Shown one piece after another: positions 32,489 to 42,172 of a stretch of DNA of 64,000 bases. The position numbers were made by a program, and so were the translations under genes. The notes under the pieces are model-generated. The model did not search any database and was not told where the DNA came from. It saw only the letters and a program-made list of their open reading frames with translations. The DNA is taken from positions 1-64,000 of the forward strand of contig JACRPF010000005.1 in NCBI GenBank assembly GCA_016214035.1, written 5' to 3'. Within the stretch, counting starts at the first letter, position 1. The number at the start of each line of letters is the position of its first letter. Source of the stretch: Spirochaetota bacterium. GTDB lineage: Bacteria > Spirochaetota > Brachyspiria > Brachyspirales > JACRPF01.

Positions 32489-34882
32489 ATGGCAGCACAG
32501 CCCTTATTCACCGAGTTCAAGAACAACCTCCTTGAGGTGATGAAGAACGCAAGCTACACCAAGGAGATCGACAACGTCATCGACAGCTTTCTGTACCGCT
32601 TCAATGATTTCTACCGGTTCGACTGCTGCGAGGTCTACCTTATCTCCGGGGAGAAGATCATTCTTCGCGGTGTCGCCGGTCTTGACCGCTACTATGTGTG
32701 CAAGGTGGAACACCCCGCCTCCGACGAACTCTTCAAACGGGTGCTTGAACAGTCTGAGATAGTCATCGGCGAGAACAGCAATAGTACGGAATTCTCCGAC
32801 TACGATGTGTTCACGGGCATGGTGTGCATTCCCATCGGCATATTCTCGGAGAACTTCGGCGTATTCATCATACGGTTCCGTAATGAGAGCTTCTCGCTGT
32901 TCGAGGAGAATCGCGACGATATTATCAGTCTGCTCGGTCATTTTGCGGTGCATGTCAACGATATGTATCAGACGTTCCATTCGAAGTACCGCAACATCCA
33001 GATAACGCTCCTCAAAGAGCTCGGGCTGCATCTGCTTACCAACGAAAAAATGAACGACATCATCCGGGACTTCACCTCCGAGATTGCGCGTATTTTTCAG
33101 GCGAAAGCGAGCGCGCTCTATATGCTCGACGGCACCGAGACGTTCAGGCTGCGTTCGTCGTGGGGGCTTTCGGCCGATATGCTGCCGCATGAGATGCCCA
33201 CCACCGGCACGGTCATCCGCGAGGTCATCAAGAGCGGCGGTTTTTTCAGCACGAACGCGATACACCGTGAGCCGGCGTTCAGGGAATTCACCCGCGCCGA
33301 ACACTCCGCCGTAGTCATGCTGCTTCGTGTCTCCGGCATGATGCTCGGCGTGCTCACCGTCATCGACCGCGTGGCGTCGGCGATAAATCCCATCGGCGAT
33401 TTCACCGAGGACGACAGTAATCTGGTGCGTAATATCGGTTCGCAGCTTGCCGGACGCATGTACCGCGAGAACATGCAGTCGATACTCGCCAGTTTCGTGG
33501 AGCGCAATGAACGCAATAATCGCAAGCTGTACATCCTCTATGAGATCACAAGCTCACTGCTCGGTCATTCAAAACTCGAGGACATCCTTTTTATACTGCT
33601 CGTGTCGTCCACCATCGGCAATACCTCGGGGTTCAACCGTGCGCTGCTCTTTTTGTACGACCGGGAAAAGAATCTGTTCCAGGGAAAAATGGGTGTGGCA
33701 CCGCTCGGTGAGACCGAGGGACTCAAGATGTGGAGCGCCATAACGGAGAACAAAGGTGACTCCACGCTCATCGAGAAGATATTCATGAGCCTGTCGGAAA
33801 AAGAGATGCATGACAACATCGACCTTACGATGAAGATTGCCCGCGTCGCGATCCCCGCGGATGAACGGTGCCCGCTCCTTGCGGACATCGTGAACAACCA
33901 TAAAGGGGTGAGCATCACCAACCCGGCCGTCAGCAGCAACACGATAGGCGCTTTCACGAAACTCATCGGCATGGTGCCGTTCGCGGTGATACCGGTGGCC
34001 ACCCATCACGAGCTCTACGGCATTCTCATCGTCGACAATCCGATATCGCAGAAGCCCATCGTCGACGAGGATCTCGGCTATCTGCAGATGTTCGCGAACC
34101 AGACGGGCATCGCCATCGAATACGCGATGCTCAGGAATACGCTCGAGGAACGCGAGGCGGAATTGAAATCGACGCAGATGAAGCTCGATGAGGCCCAGCG
34201 GCTCGCCATCATCGGCGAGATGTCGGCAAGCATCGCGCATGATCTGCGCAATTCGATCGTGTCCATCGGCGGATTCGCTTCACGGCTCAACCGCATGCGC
34301 CTCACGGAGCCGAAGGCGAACCAGTACGTGACCATTATTCATGACGAGGTGACCAAGCTTGAGGGGTATCTGAGGAAGAACCTGACGTTCGCCAAGAAGG
34401 TCATGCTGTCCGTGGAGTCCGTCTCGATTTCGCACATCACCGGCACGCTCACCACGCTCGTGAACGAACATATCAAGCGCAGCGGGAAACAGCTCTCGTT
34501 CACCGTGCACGACGACGGGACGCTTGCGTCCATCGACTGCGACTATGCGCAGCTCCACGATGTGTTCATGAATATCATCATCAACGCCATCGACGCGGTC
34601 CCCGCGCAGGGTGCCGCGATAACATTCTCGATAGCCCAGGGCGAGAAGCAGGATGCCGTGTTCGAGATTATGAACACGAACTCACATATCGCTGATTCCG
34701 CGATAGAACGTATTTTCGATCCGTTTTATACGACGAAGAACACCGGGGTGGGGCTGGGGCTGGCAATCGCGAAACGCATCATCGACGCCCACCGCGGAAC
34801 GATACGCGTGGCGAGCGGCAATGCGGACGGCGCACCGTACGTGATATTCACCATCACCATACCGCTGCATATGCGGGCATAA
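32489..34882 (+). CDS. Three-GAF cytoplasmic sensor histidine kinase
   Basis: Residues about 15-165, 175-325 and 355-545 form three GAF-like modules (for example FTGMVCIPIGIFSENFGVFIIRF, and FAVIPVATHHELYGILIVDNP). A coiled coil at about 545-575 leads to the dimerisation helix with phosphoacceptor His584 (MSASIAHDLRNSI), then the catalytic domain with N box FMNIIINAIDAV and G boxes FDPFYTT and GVGLGLAIAK. There are no transmembrane segments, so the input is intracellular. No response-regulator gene adjoins, so the partner is encoded elsewhere. The ATG follows the GH13 stop by 6 nt with TAGGA overlapping the stop, indicating a two-gene operon. Confidence 0.93.
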   Translation: MAAQPLFTEFKNNLLEVMKNASYTKEIDNVIDSFLYRFNDFYRFDCCEVYLISGEKIILRGVAGLDRYYVCKVEHPASDELFKRVLEQSEIVIGENSNSTEFSDYDVFTGMVCIPIGIFSENFGVFIIRFRNESFSLFEENRDDIISLLGHFAVHVNDMYQTFHSKYRNIQITLLKELGLHLLTNEKMNDIIRDFTSEIARIFQAKASALYMLDGTETFRLRSSWGLSADMLPHEMPTTGTVIREVIKSGGFFSTNAIHREPAFREFTRAEHSAVVMLLRVSGMMLGVLTVIDRVASAINPIGDFTEDDSNLVRNIGSQLAGRMYRENMQSILASFVERNERNNRKLYILYEITSSLLGHSKLEDILFILLVSSTIGNTSGFNRALLFLYDREKNLFQGKMGVAPLGETEGLKMWSAITENKGDSTLIEKIFMSLSEKEMHDNIDLTMKIARVAIPADERCPLLADIVNNHKGVSITNPAVSSNTIGAFTKLIGMVPFAVIPVATHHELYGILIVDNPISQKPIVDEDLGYLQMFANQTGIAIEYAMLRNTLEEREAELKSTQMKLDEAQRLAIIGEMSASIAHDLRNSIVSIGGFASRLNRMRLTEPKANQYVTIIHDEVTKLEGYLRKNLTFAKKVMLSVESVSISHITGTLTTLVNEHIKRSGKQLSFTVHDDGTLASIDCDYAQLHDVFMNIIINAIDAVPAQGAAITFSIAQGEKQDAVFEIMNTNSHIADSAIERIFDPFYTTKNTGVGLGLAIAKRIIDAHRGTIRVASGNADGAPYVIFTITIPLHMRA

Positions 34883-34921
34883 TATTCCGTCACGTTGTTG
34901 ACGCGCCGCATCGTGCGCGTT

Positions 34922-36457
34922 CTATTTTACAAAATTATTCATCAGCGCGAGAAAAAGGGCGATATCGTTGAGCGAGCGCTCTATCTTATCGATAAGTTTT
35001 GATGCCGAGGTTCCCCCGGCGATCTTCGACGGATTATAGATCTCTTTTTTGGTGTTGCCGCGGACGTCGCGGACCACGGCGCCGGCGATATCGTTCATGG
35101 TCAGTATGTTCTTGATGGCTTTTTTGATCACGTCGAGCACCTGCGCATCAACCTTGTTCACAAGAGTATTGATCATTTCCTGGTTCGACCGCGATTTTTT
35201 CATGCCGAGCATGAGCATCTTGAGCCGCTTGCCTTCCTCACCGTTCTCTGAAAGCATATTGTCGATGGATAATATCGCCTCACGCGTTCCGTTGAGCGCA
35301 TAGAACGCGTCTGACAGGAGCGACTGGCGGTCTTTGCGTACGAATTCCGCTTCGAGCAGGATTTGGTTGAAGATGTCCTTCATATACTGTTCATAACGCT
35401 CAAGCACGAATGTTTTCAGATAGGTGAGCGGTTCGACATTGCGGAACGTAAGACACTGATACGAGGTGAGCATGCTGTTGCGCTCATCGTTGTAGTTCGC
35501 AAGCCGCGCAAGTTCGATGCCCTGAAACGCCTTCGCCCGCACCTTCTTGATGCGGTCGCTCTTGAGGCTCACGACAATCTTGTCCACCGTCGCCTTGATC
35601 TCTTTCGCGAGATTGTTTACATAGCCCGTGACCACATTATCGTTCGAGCCCGTCACCGCCGGGGCGTAGTTGAGATCATGCAGGAGCAGGGTAATCATGT
35701 CGGTGAGTATGCGCGATTCCTTCAGGTAGGCGACGGTATTGAGGAACACCTTCAGACTTTTATCGCCGAGCGGCGTGATGCCGCGGAACAGTTCGAAATC
35801 CTTGATGTGCTGACTGAGCTCTTTGGTGACAGCGATAGAATTGACCGCGCTGTCGAGTTTCATCAGGTCGTCAACCAGATAGCGGTTGTCCTTGCTCGTA
35901 AACACCGGCTTGTAATCGTAGGCGCCTTCCGGCAATGTGGTGTCGAATGTTTTGAGAAAGATATAGAAATCGAACTTGCTCATCTCCGCAAGTACTTTCA
36001 GCTGATTATAGGCGCCGTTGACCTGCTCATTGGCGCCCGTCATGTGCTGCTGGAACTGCTTGAAGCGTTCCTTCACGCCTTCAAATGTCGCGTTGACGTT
36101 TGAGGTGCGGATTATCTCGTTCATAATTGCATCGTGCGAGAACGAGGCGAGGAGTTTCTGCTGCTGATCGCTGAAGCTCGATTCGATGAGGTGGCGCGCA
36201 TAATTGTCGCCGCCCTTTTCGATGAAGTCGCTGCGCAGCGCCTTCATGAGCTGATCGATGATGCGGTATAACTGAAAGATATACATCGCGAACTTGTCGC
36301 TGATGGTATTATCCTTGAAATCGACGAAGCCCTGACCGCTTTTGCGCAGACGTTCGCGCACCTCTTTATACCGTATGCGCTCTTCGAGTTCTTTGTCGCG
36401 CACGTTCATGATATGGTACTTGAACGTGTCGATCAGGTCATTTATTAGGCCGAACAT
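34922..36457 (-). CDS. Large conserved protein of unknown function (spirochaete type)
   Basis: A 511-residue soluble, largely helical protein with no signal peptide or membrane segment and frequent Lys/Glu/Asp/Leu patterning suggesting coiled coils (residues about 15-45, 90-160 and 340-420). It reminds me of the uncharacterised DUF5312-type proteins of spirochaetes; that match is from memory and is the main taxonomic clue in the window. It lies 49 nt after fabD on the same strand and is probably last in the icd-glyA-fabD cluster. No function can be assigned. Confidence 0.82.
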   Translation of the reverse strand: MFGLINDLIDTFKYHIMNVRDKELEERIRYKEVRERLRKSGQGFVDFKDNTISDKFAMYIFQLYRIIDQLMKALRSDFIEKGGDNYARHLIESSFSDQQQKLLASFSHDAIMNEIIRTSNVNATFEGVKERFKQFQQHMTGANEQVNGAYNQLKVLAEMSKFDFYIFLKTFDTTLPEGAYDYKPVFTSKDNRYLVDDLMKLDSAVNSIAVTKELSQHIKDFELFRGITPLGDKSLKVFLNTVAYLKESRILTDMITLLLHDLNYAPAVTGSNDNVVTGYVNNLAKEIKATVDKIVVSLKSDRIKKVRAKAFQGIELARLANYNDERNSMLTSYQCLTFRNVEPLTYLKTFVLERYEQYMKDIFNQILLEAEFVRKDRQSLLSDAFYALNGTREAILSIDNMLSENGEEGKRLKMLMLGMKKSRSNQEMINTLVNKVDAQVLDVIKKAIKNILTMNDIAGAVVRDVRGNTKKEIYNPSKIAGGTSASKLIDKIERSLNDIALFLALMNNFVK

Positions 36458-36506
36458 GTACCCTCACGGCTGCACCGTATGCTTCGATGAAGCCATTCTA
36501 TCATAC

Positions 36507-37424
36507 TTACCCTATCGCCGCAACATCGGCCGCGGTGCCGGCGTTCTTCACCTCGCGTGTCGGAACTATCTTTTTCATAAGCCCGGCGAGCACTTTGTTG
36601 GGGCCCACTTCACAGCAGACACTGTCGTTCATGCCGGTGAGCTTCTGCATTGAGGCTACCCAGCGTACCGATGAATGCATCTGCTCGACGAGTTTTGTTT
36701 TCAGCTCGGGGAATACATGCGCGGCTGCGGTTACATTGGATATCACCGGAACGGCGCTTTCCGTGAAGGTGAATTTGGCGAGCACGCCGGCGAATTCCTT
36801 GGCGGCATCATTCATAAGCGGTGAGTGGAACGCCCCGCTTACGGGCAGCGGCACCACGCGTTTGGCGCCCTTTGCCGTAGCCGCGGCTGATGCTTTCGCG
36901 ACCGCGTCTTTATCGCCGGATATGACGGATTGTTCCAGTGAATTGTAATTGGCGACGACCACAATGCCGCCGTTGTCGCCGGCGCATATTTCTTCAATTA
37001 CTTTCGCGTCAAGACTGAGCACGGCAGCCATCCCGCCGCGGCCTTCCTTGTCGGCACCGGCCATGATAAGCCCGCGCTCGCGGACAACGCGCACGCAGTC
37101 CTTGAACGGAATATATCCCGCCGCGGTGAGCGCCGAGAACTCTCCGAGGCTGTGACCGGCTGCGACGGCGATGGTGACGCCTTTTTCACGCAGGGCGGCC
37201 CAGAACGCGATGCTCGTGGTAAGGATGCACGGCTGCGTGTTTTCGGTTTTTTTCAGGTCTTCCTCGCTGCCCTCGAAGCAGAGCGCTTTGATATCCATGC
37301 CGAGTTCCCTGTTCGCGGTATCGAATATTTCCTTCGCCGCGGGCGATGATTCGTAGATGTCCTTTCCCATGCCGGACTTCTGCGATCCCTGTCCGGGGAA
37401 AAGCGCATTGATTGTTAATGACAT
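36507..37424 (-). CDS. fabD: Malonyl-CoA:ACP transacylase FabD
   Basis: Transfers malonyl from CoA to acyl carrier protein for fatty-acid elongation. Motifs are FPGQGSQKSGMG at the N-terminus, the catalytic serine in AGHSLGEFSAL (about residues 88-98), the arginine in VRERGLIM, the catalytic His in SGAFHSPLM and the C-terminal EVGPNKVLAGLMKK. Length 305 is normal. It is not next to fabH, fabG or acpP, but sits between glyA (19 nt upstream) and the DUF gene, which is unusual for a fab gene. Confidence 0.96.
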   Translation of the reverse strand: MSLTINALFPGQGSQKSGMGKDIYESSPAAKEIFDTANRELGMDIKALCFEGSEEDLKKTENTQPCILTTSIAFWAALREKGVTIAVAAGHSLGEFSALTAAGYIPFKDCVRVVRERGLIMAGADKEGRGGMAAVLSLDAKVIEEICAGDNGGIVVVANYNSLEQSVISGDKDAVAKASAAATAKGAKRVVPLPVSGAFHSPLMNDAAKEFAGVLAKFTFTESAVPVISNVTAAAHVFPELKTKLVEQMHSSVRWVASMQKLTGMNDSVCCEVGPNKVLAGLMKKIVPTREVKNAGTAADVAAIG

Positions 37425-37443
37425 AATTCCTTCCTTGCTGATG

Positions 37444-38706
37444 TTATTTCAGATATTCGTAGATGGGGAACCGCTTGCAGAGCGCCTTCACCTCGTTCTC
37501 CACGGCCACCATCGTTTTCTCGTCGGCCACGTTCGAGAGTACGCGATCGATAAGTTCCACGACGCTTTTCATCTCGCCTTCGCCCATGCCGCGTGTGGTG
37601 AGTATCGGCGTGCCGAGGCGTATGCCGCTCGTGACCTTCGGCGGTTTCGGGTCGAACGGGATACCGTTTTTGTTGGCGGTAATATACGCGCGGTCGAGCG
37701 CTTTTGCGCAGATGTCGCCGGTAAGTCCCTTCGATGTGTTCGTGTCCACAAGCATGAGATGCGTATCGGTTCCATCACTGACGATCTTGTAACCGCGTTT
37801 CATGAGCTCGCTTGCCATGGTTTTCGCGTTGGCTACGACGTTTTTCTGGTACGCCGTGAATGACGGATCGAGCGCCTCGCGGAAGCATACCGCTTTCGCC
37901 GCGATAACGTGAATGAGCGGCCCGCCCTGAATGCCGGGGAAGATGTGCTTGTCTACTTTTTTCGCAAGCTCCTCTTTCGTGGCGATGATGTAGCCGCCGC
38001 GCGGTCCGCGTAATGTCTTATGCGTGGTGCCGGTGACGAAATCCGCGTACGGCACAGGGGAGGGATAGATGCCTGCGGCCACGAGTCCGCCGAAATGCGC
38101 CATGTCCACCACCAGATACGCGCCTATTTCGTCGGCGATGCTTCTGAATTCCTTGAAATCGATGATGCGGTTGTATGCGCTTCCGCCGGCCACGATGAGG
38201 CGCGGTTTTTCTTTTCTCGCGATGGCGCGGATGGAATCATAATTGAGGCAATAGGTCGCCGGGTCCACATCGTACGACAGCGCGCGGAACAGTTTGCCGC
38301 TGAAGTTGACCTTCGCGCCGTGGGTGAGGTGTCCGCCGGAGGAGAGGCTCAGTCCCAGTATGGCGTCGCCGGGTTCAAGGACGGCGAAATATACGGCCAT
38401 GTTCGCCTGACTGCCCGAATGCGGCTGCACGTTGATATGCGGTGCCTTGAAGAGCTTTTTACCGCGCTCGATGGCAAGCGCCTCCGCCTCGTCGGCGTAC
38501 TCGCAGCCTTCGTAGTAACGCGCGTTGGGATATCCTTCCGCATATTTGTTGGTGAGCACCGAGCCCTGCGCCTCGAGCACCGCGCGTGAAGCGATGTTCT
38601 CGCTCGCGATAAGCTCGAGCCGGTTGAATTCGCGGTTTATCTCGCGTTCAATGGCGCCGAAAATTTCCGGATCCACTTCTTTGAGCGGTCTGTTCATCGG
38701 ATGCAT
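37444..38706 (-). CDS. glyA: Serine hydroxymethyltransferase
   Basis: A PLP enzyme interconverting serine and glycine while charging tetrahydrofolate. Conserved elements are [38 protein letters not shown], the PLP lysine in [14 protein letters not shown], and [15 protein letters not shown]. The ATG at 38706 has GGAG 8 nt upstream; a GTG three codons earlier would place the start inside that site, so it is rejected. Length is about 420, as expected. It lies 53 nt after icd and 19 nt before fabD in the same direction. Confidence 0.97.
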   Translation of the reverse strand: MHPMNRPLKEVDPEIFGAIEREINREFNRLELIASENIASRAVLEAQGSVLTNKYAEGYPNARYYEGCEYADEAEALAIERGKKLFKAPHINVQPHSGSQANMAVYFAVLEPGDAILGLSLSSGGHLTHGAKVNFSGKLFRALSYDVDPATYCLNYDSIRAIARKEKPRLIVAGGSAYNRIIDFKEFRSIADEIGAYLVVDMAHFGGLVAAGIYPSPVPYADFVTGTTHKTLRGPRGGYIIATKEELAKKVDKHIFPGIQGGPLIHVIAAKAVCFREALDPSFTAYQKNVVANAKTMASELMKRGYKIVSDGTDTHLMLVDTNTSKGLTGDICAKALDRAYITANKNGIPFDPKPPKVTSGIRLGTPILTTRGMGEGEMKSVVELIDRVLSNVADEKTMVAVENEVKALCKRFPIYEYLK

Positions 38707-38759
38707 TTGTATCACTCCACAATTTTGCGTAGTATGTCTGCGTTTCGAGTCCCGCGGTA

Positions 38760-39992
38760 TTACATATTGTCCACGATAGCTTTCGCAAACGCACTCGTCG
38801 CAATCTCTTTCGCGCCGTCCATCTGACGCGCGAGGTCATAGGTCACCGTTTTCTGAATGATAGTTTTTTCAATGGCGTTTTCGATGAGCGTGCCGGCCGC
38901 CTGCCAGCCGAGATGGTCGAGCATCATCTTCGCCGAAAGGATGAGCGAGCACGGATTCGCTTTGTCCAAATTGGCGTACTTCGGCGCCGAGCCGTGTGTC
39001 GCTTCAAAAACGGCGGCGTTGTCGCCGATGTTCGCGCCGGGCGCCATACCGAGACCGCCCACCTGAGCCGCGCATGCGTCGGAGATATAATCGCCGTTGA
39101 GGTTCGGTGTTGCGATGACGTCGTATTCGTCCGGGCGCAGCAGCACCTGCTGGAACATGCTGTCGGCGATGCGGTCGTTGACGAGTACTTTATCCTTCGG
39201 ACGCGGATTGGAGCCGAGATCGGCTTCGGTAATCGTCTGTGCGGCGAAGTTCTCCTTCGTCTCAACGTAGCCGTAATCCTTGAACGCGCCCTCGGTGTAT
39301 TTCATGATATTGCCTTTGTGCATGAACGTTACCGAGCGGCGTTTGTTCTCGATGGCGAACTTGAGCGCCATGCGTATGAGTCTGCGCGAACCGAATTCGC
39401 TGATGGGCTTCACGCCGATACCCGAATCCGGCCGTATATTCGTATTGAAATCGCGCTTCATTATCTCGATGAATTTCTTCGCTTCCGGAGAATCCTTTTT
39501 CCATTCGATGCCCGCATACAGGTCTTCGGTGTTCTCGCGGTAGATGACCACGTTGAGCTTCTGCGGCTCCTTAACCGGCGACGGAACGCCTTTGTACCAG
39601 CGTACCGGCCGCACGCATGCGTAAAGATCGAGAAGCTGCCGGAGCGACACGTTGACGCTGCGGAAACCGCCGCCCACCGGTGTGGTGAGCGGTCCTTTGA
39701 TCGCCACTTTCAGATTGCGTATCGCCTCAACCGAATCGTCGGTGAGGTATGATCCGAACATCTTGAACGCCTTTTCACCGGCGAAAATCTCATACCAGTC
39801 TATCTTCTTTTTGCCGCCGAATGTCTTTGCAACCGCGGCTTCGACAACCGTTTTCGTGGCCTTCCAGAGGTCCGGACCGATGCCGTCTCCCTCGATATAG
39901 GCAATGGTGGGACGATCGGGAACGACTATCGTTCCATCCTTATAACTGATGATCTGGGCGTCGGACGGCACATCTTGATTGTTGAAACGCAT
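38760..39992 (-). CDS. icd: NADP-dependent isocitrate dehydrogenase
   Basis: Oxidatively decarboxylates isocitrate to 2-oxoglutarate. The substrate loop with the regulatory serine is [31 protein letters not shown] and the metal-binding [20 protein letters not shown] segment are present. HGSAPKYA carries the Lys-Tyr pair that in the E. coli enzyme selects NADP over NAD. Length 410 is typical. A consensus promoter and a GAGGATG ribosome site precede it, and it is the first gene of the icd-glyA-fabD-DUF cluster. No other TCA-cycle gene is nearby. Confidence 0.96.
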   Translation of the reverse strand: MRFNNQDVPSDAQIISYKDGTIVVPDRPTIAYIEGDGIGPDLWKATKTVVEAAVAKTFGGKKKIDWYEIFAGEKAFKMFGSYLTDDSVEAIRNLKVAIKGPLTTPVGGGFRSVNVSLRQLLDLYACVRPVRWYKGVPSPVKEPQKLNVVIYRENTEDLYAGIEWKKDSPEAKKFIEIMKRDFNTNIRPDSGIGVKPISEFGSRRLIRMALKFAIENKRRSVTFMHKGNIMKYTEGAFKDYGYVETKENFAAQTITEADLGSNPRPKDKVLVNDRIADSMFQQVLLRPDEYDVIATPNLNGDYISDACAAQVGGLGMAPGANIGDNAAVFEATHGSAPKYANLDKANPCSLILSAKMMLDHLGWQAAGTLIENAIEKTIIQKTVTYDLARQMDGAKEIATSAFAKAIVDNM

Positions 39993-40021
39993 GGTACATC
40001 CTCGTGTAAAAAAGTGAATGT

Positions 40022-40050
40022 ATGATATAGAGAAAGACCTGTTTTGTCAA
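40022..40050 (-). promoter_or_regulatory. Sigma70-type promoter of the icd cluster
   Basis: On the minus strand TTGACA (plus 40045-40050), 17 nt, TATCAT (plus 40022-40027), giving a leader of about 20 nt with a GAGG ribosome site. Confidence 0.78.
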
Positions 40051-40291
40051 ATAAAAAACGGGGAATGAGGAGTTTTATGCATTATAAACGCCCTACCGCT
40101 GCGCTCACTCAGTGGGAGCATGACCGCGCCGGCGCGGGCAAAGCGGAGGTATTCCTTCCACGCGTCAGCATAACTTCATTCTATCTATTTCACGGTATTG
40201 ACCTTCGGCACAGCGTACATATTCTTCGTCAGGTGAAATCCCTTTTCGCACAATGCAGACGCGTTCCAGGAACACCTCCGTTTCGCCCGGC

Positions 40292-40340
40292 CTCTGGGTA
40301 TGCGTTTTCTATCGTTCGCTCCGCTATACCCACCCTAGAG
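40292..40340. repeat. Small inverted-repeat element in the remnant region
   Basis: CTCTGGGTATGCG (40292-40304) is mirrored by CGCTATACCCACCCTAGAG (40322-40340), allowing for a short insertion, around an 18-nt centre. It could be a small dispersed hairpin element inserted in the decayed gene whose 3' end lies just downstream. No coding function is suggested. The stretch 40060-40290 before it has a good GAGGAG-ATG site at 40077, but the frame behind it looks random. Confidence 0.45.
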
Positions 40341-40419
40341 AAAAGAGCCCCCTTATTTTGCGTGCCCGTGATGCGGATAATGCAGTGGTGGTGATATGCG
40401 CTGACATCACGCGGTGCGA

Positions 40420-40555
40420 AACCCTCATCGTCGGCAGCATCGGAAGCGGTGAGCAGATCTCCCGTGAACTGCGCTCGCTCCGGAAAGCGATGACGCGCGG
40501 AACGGTGAACGAAAAAGCCGCTCCGGCTGCGATTGCCGAACCGGCGAAAGCGTAA
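40420..40555 (+). pseudogene. 3' remnant of a paralogue of the 509-889 gene
   Basis: The frame reads LIVGSIGSGEQISRELRSLR... to a stop at 40555, against LIVGTIGRNDALSRELRMLR... in the intact 126-residue protein; DNA identity is plain in the CTCATCGTCGGCA.CATCGG part. Both end in a Lys/Ala-rich tail of about the same length and are followed by closely similar terminators. The 5' two thirds are not recognisable here. This is best read as a truncated copy, although translation from an upstream ATG at 40253 cannot be excluded. Confidence 0.7.
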
Positions 40556-40573
40556 CGTGAACACCGGCTGAAA

Positions 40574-40611
40574 GGCCCGGACAGGAAGACGTTCCTGTCC
40601 GGGCCTTTTTT
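40574..40611 (+). terminator. Strong Rho-independent terminator
   Basis: A perfect 14-bp stem, GGCCCGGACAGGAA pairing with TTCCTGTCCGGGCC around a GACG loop, is followed by six T residues. It ends the remnant above and resembles the terminator at 455-489. Confidence 0.93.
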
Positions 40612-41035
40612 CATTTGTTGGATCGCTGGTACACTAGCACCGTCAATGACTGCATTCTCGACAATCTGTTTTTCAAGATATACCGGCGTATAAGGTTTCT
40701 AAAATATGATATAAGTGTATGCGGCGGAATTCCCGCACTGTAATCAGGCATATGGGCATTACCGGTCAGAACACGAAAGACAAAGACAAGTACACGTGCT
40801 GTACGGTCAGGCGTATAACGTATCGAAGACGGTGTAGTAGCAAAAACATATCGCGTACATGCGCTATGCGCGTGATCACATTCTGCGTGAACCGGCGTAC
40901 GGGCAGCGTGAGCTGGTGTACGTTAAGCGTATGCTGGAATATTTTTGTTGTTTTTGGGCTCATTCTGATAAATAAAGATATGTAGCGTGCAGCAATTGCA
41001 CGTCACTGGAAATGAAAATGACAAATGAAAAATAA
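40612..41035. other. Gene-free stretch with a possible decayed reading frame
   Basis: No intact gene is visible. On the plus strand around 40800-40980 a frame reads YGQAYNVSKTV, two stop codons, then HIAYMRYARDHILREPAYGQ and RELVYVKRMLEYF before further stops. The residue mix looks protein-like, unlike the other frames, so it may be a decayed gene. I cannot name a family. A competing open frame (40719-40985) is Cys/Arg-rich and looks like chance. Confidence 0.35.
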
Positions 41036-41038
41036 CAG

Positions 41039-41068
41039 CTTGACGCGGTGGTTATGTTGCATTAAACT
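41039..41068 (+). promoter_or_regulatory. Promoter of the GntR/LacI-type regulator gene (copy A of a shared module)
   Basis: TTGACG (41040-41045), 17 nt, TAAACT (41063-41068), about 70 nt before the ATG. The 26 bases from 41039 match those from 60539 at 24 positions, so the same promoter module occurs twice in the island. Confidence 0.55.
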
Positions 41069-41140
41069 ATACGTTATGATAAAAGGCTCGAAAGCAAAGT
41101 CTTATCCATCCGTCACGGACTTGTGTAATGGATCGCGCGC

Positions 41141-42166
41141 ATGAGACCAGACAAGCTTACCCAGCAATTTATCGAGGGCGTGACGCGTTTTATCCGCGAT
41201 AACGGACTAAAAGGGCATGATCGCATCGAGGGGCAGGATGCCCTCGGTAAGAAATTCAAGGTGTCGTACACCGTCGTCCGTAAGGGATTGAAAAAACTCA
41301 TCGAGCAGAAAGTGATCTACCGCGTCAAGGGGAAAGGGACATTCGTCGCGCCGCGCGAGCACACCGCCATTAGGAACTACATCGTGATCATTCCCAATGT
41401 GCATACGCCCGGCATCATTCCGGACCGCTGGTTCGAACTGATCCAGATAGTGAAGGGGTATCTGTTGGCGCGCGGATATCTGACCATGGTGTTCGCAAGC
41501 ACTGGCGATCTGGCCGCCGTTCGGAAAATGTGCTACGAAGATCAGGTCCGCGGCGTTCTCTTTTTCGGCATAGACCGTACGCGGCCGCTCGTGCGCGATG
41601 CGGAAGTCTTTCTGAAAAAACGCTCCGTGCCAATCGTCTATCTTGAGGAACGCGTCGGGGAAGCGAACCGAAATACGGTGAGTTTCGACCACGAAGCCGC
41701 CGGCGTACTTGCAGCTGAGCATCTCATTGCATCCGGACGGAAACGCATCGCCATCGTCGCCGACAAGGATACGGGCGCTTTCGGACTCCGCATTCGTGGC
41801 TTTCTGCGTGCGGCAAAGGCGCATGGGATAGTCGCGGAAACGATCCTTTTTGTTTCACCTCAAATCCTGAAGAAGGATGACTGCGTCACGCGTGACGGCA
41901 TCGCGTTTCTGAATGAAGGCGTCACCTACCACAATTTATTTCTCATGAAGACCTATGGTATTCGGATACCAGAAGATATCGCTGTCATCGTAATCGACGG
42001 TTCGCATCTTTGTGACAATACCACGCCGCCGCTGTCCGCCGTCATCATGCCGCTTGAACGCACTGCGGAGACCATCATCGGCCGCATAATCGCAGCTATC
42101 GAAGGGGCTCCTCCGTTTCCACTTGAATATATTCCGCCATTACTGACAAAACGAAAAAGTTCATAA
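41141..42166 (+). CDS. GntR-type winged-helix regulator with LacI-like sugar-sensing domain
   Basis: Residues about 5-75 are a GntR winged helix (QDALGKKFKVSYTVVRKGLKKLIEQKVIYRVKGKGTFV). Residues about 85-335 are a periplasmic-binding-protein-like effector domain (VRGVLFFGID, HEAAGVLAAEHLIASGRKRIAIVADKD, GIRIPEDIAVIVIDGS, MPLERTAETIIGRI). AraR-type regulators have this architecture and usually repress sugar catabolic genes until a ligand binds. It stands at the left end of the glycosidase island, 170 bp ahead of the GH140-like gene, and is the best candidate regulator for it. Confidence 0.9.
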   Translation: MRPDKLTQQFIEGVTRFIRDNGLKGHDRIEGQDALGKKFKVSYTVVRKGLKKLIEQKVIYRVKGKGTFVAPREHTAIRNYIVIIPNVHTPGIIPDRWFELIQIVKGYLLARGYLTMVFASTGDLAAVRKMCYEDQVRGVLFFGIDRTRPLVRDAEVFLKKRSVPIVYLEERVGEANRNTVSFDHEAAGVLAAEHLIASGRKRIAIVADKDTGAFGLRIRGFLRAAKAHGIVAETILFVSPQILKKDDCVTRDGIAFLNEGVTYHNLFLMKTYGIRIPEDIAVIVIDGSHLCDNTTPPLSAVIMPLERTAETIIGRIIAAIEGAPPFPLEYIPPLLTKRKSS

Positions 42167-42172
42167 TTTTTC

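Noticed and set aside
40719-40985. An 88-codon Cys/Arg-rich plus-strand frame
   Set aside because: Its composition looks random, and another frame over the same bases reads more like a decayed protein.
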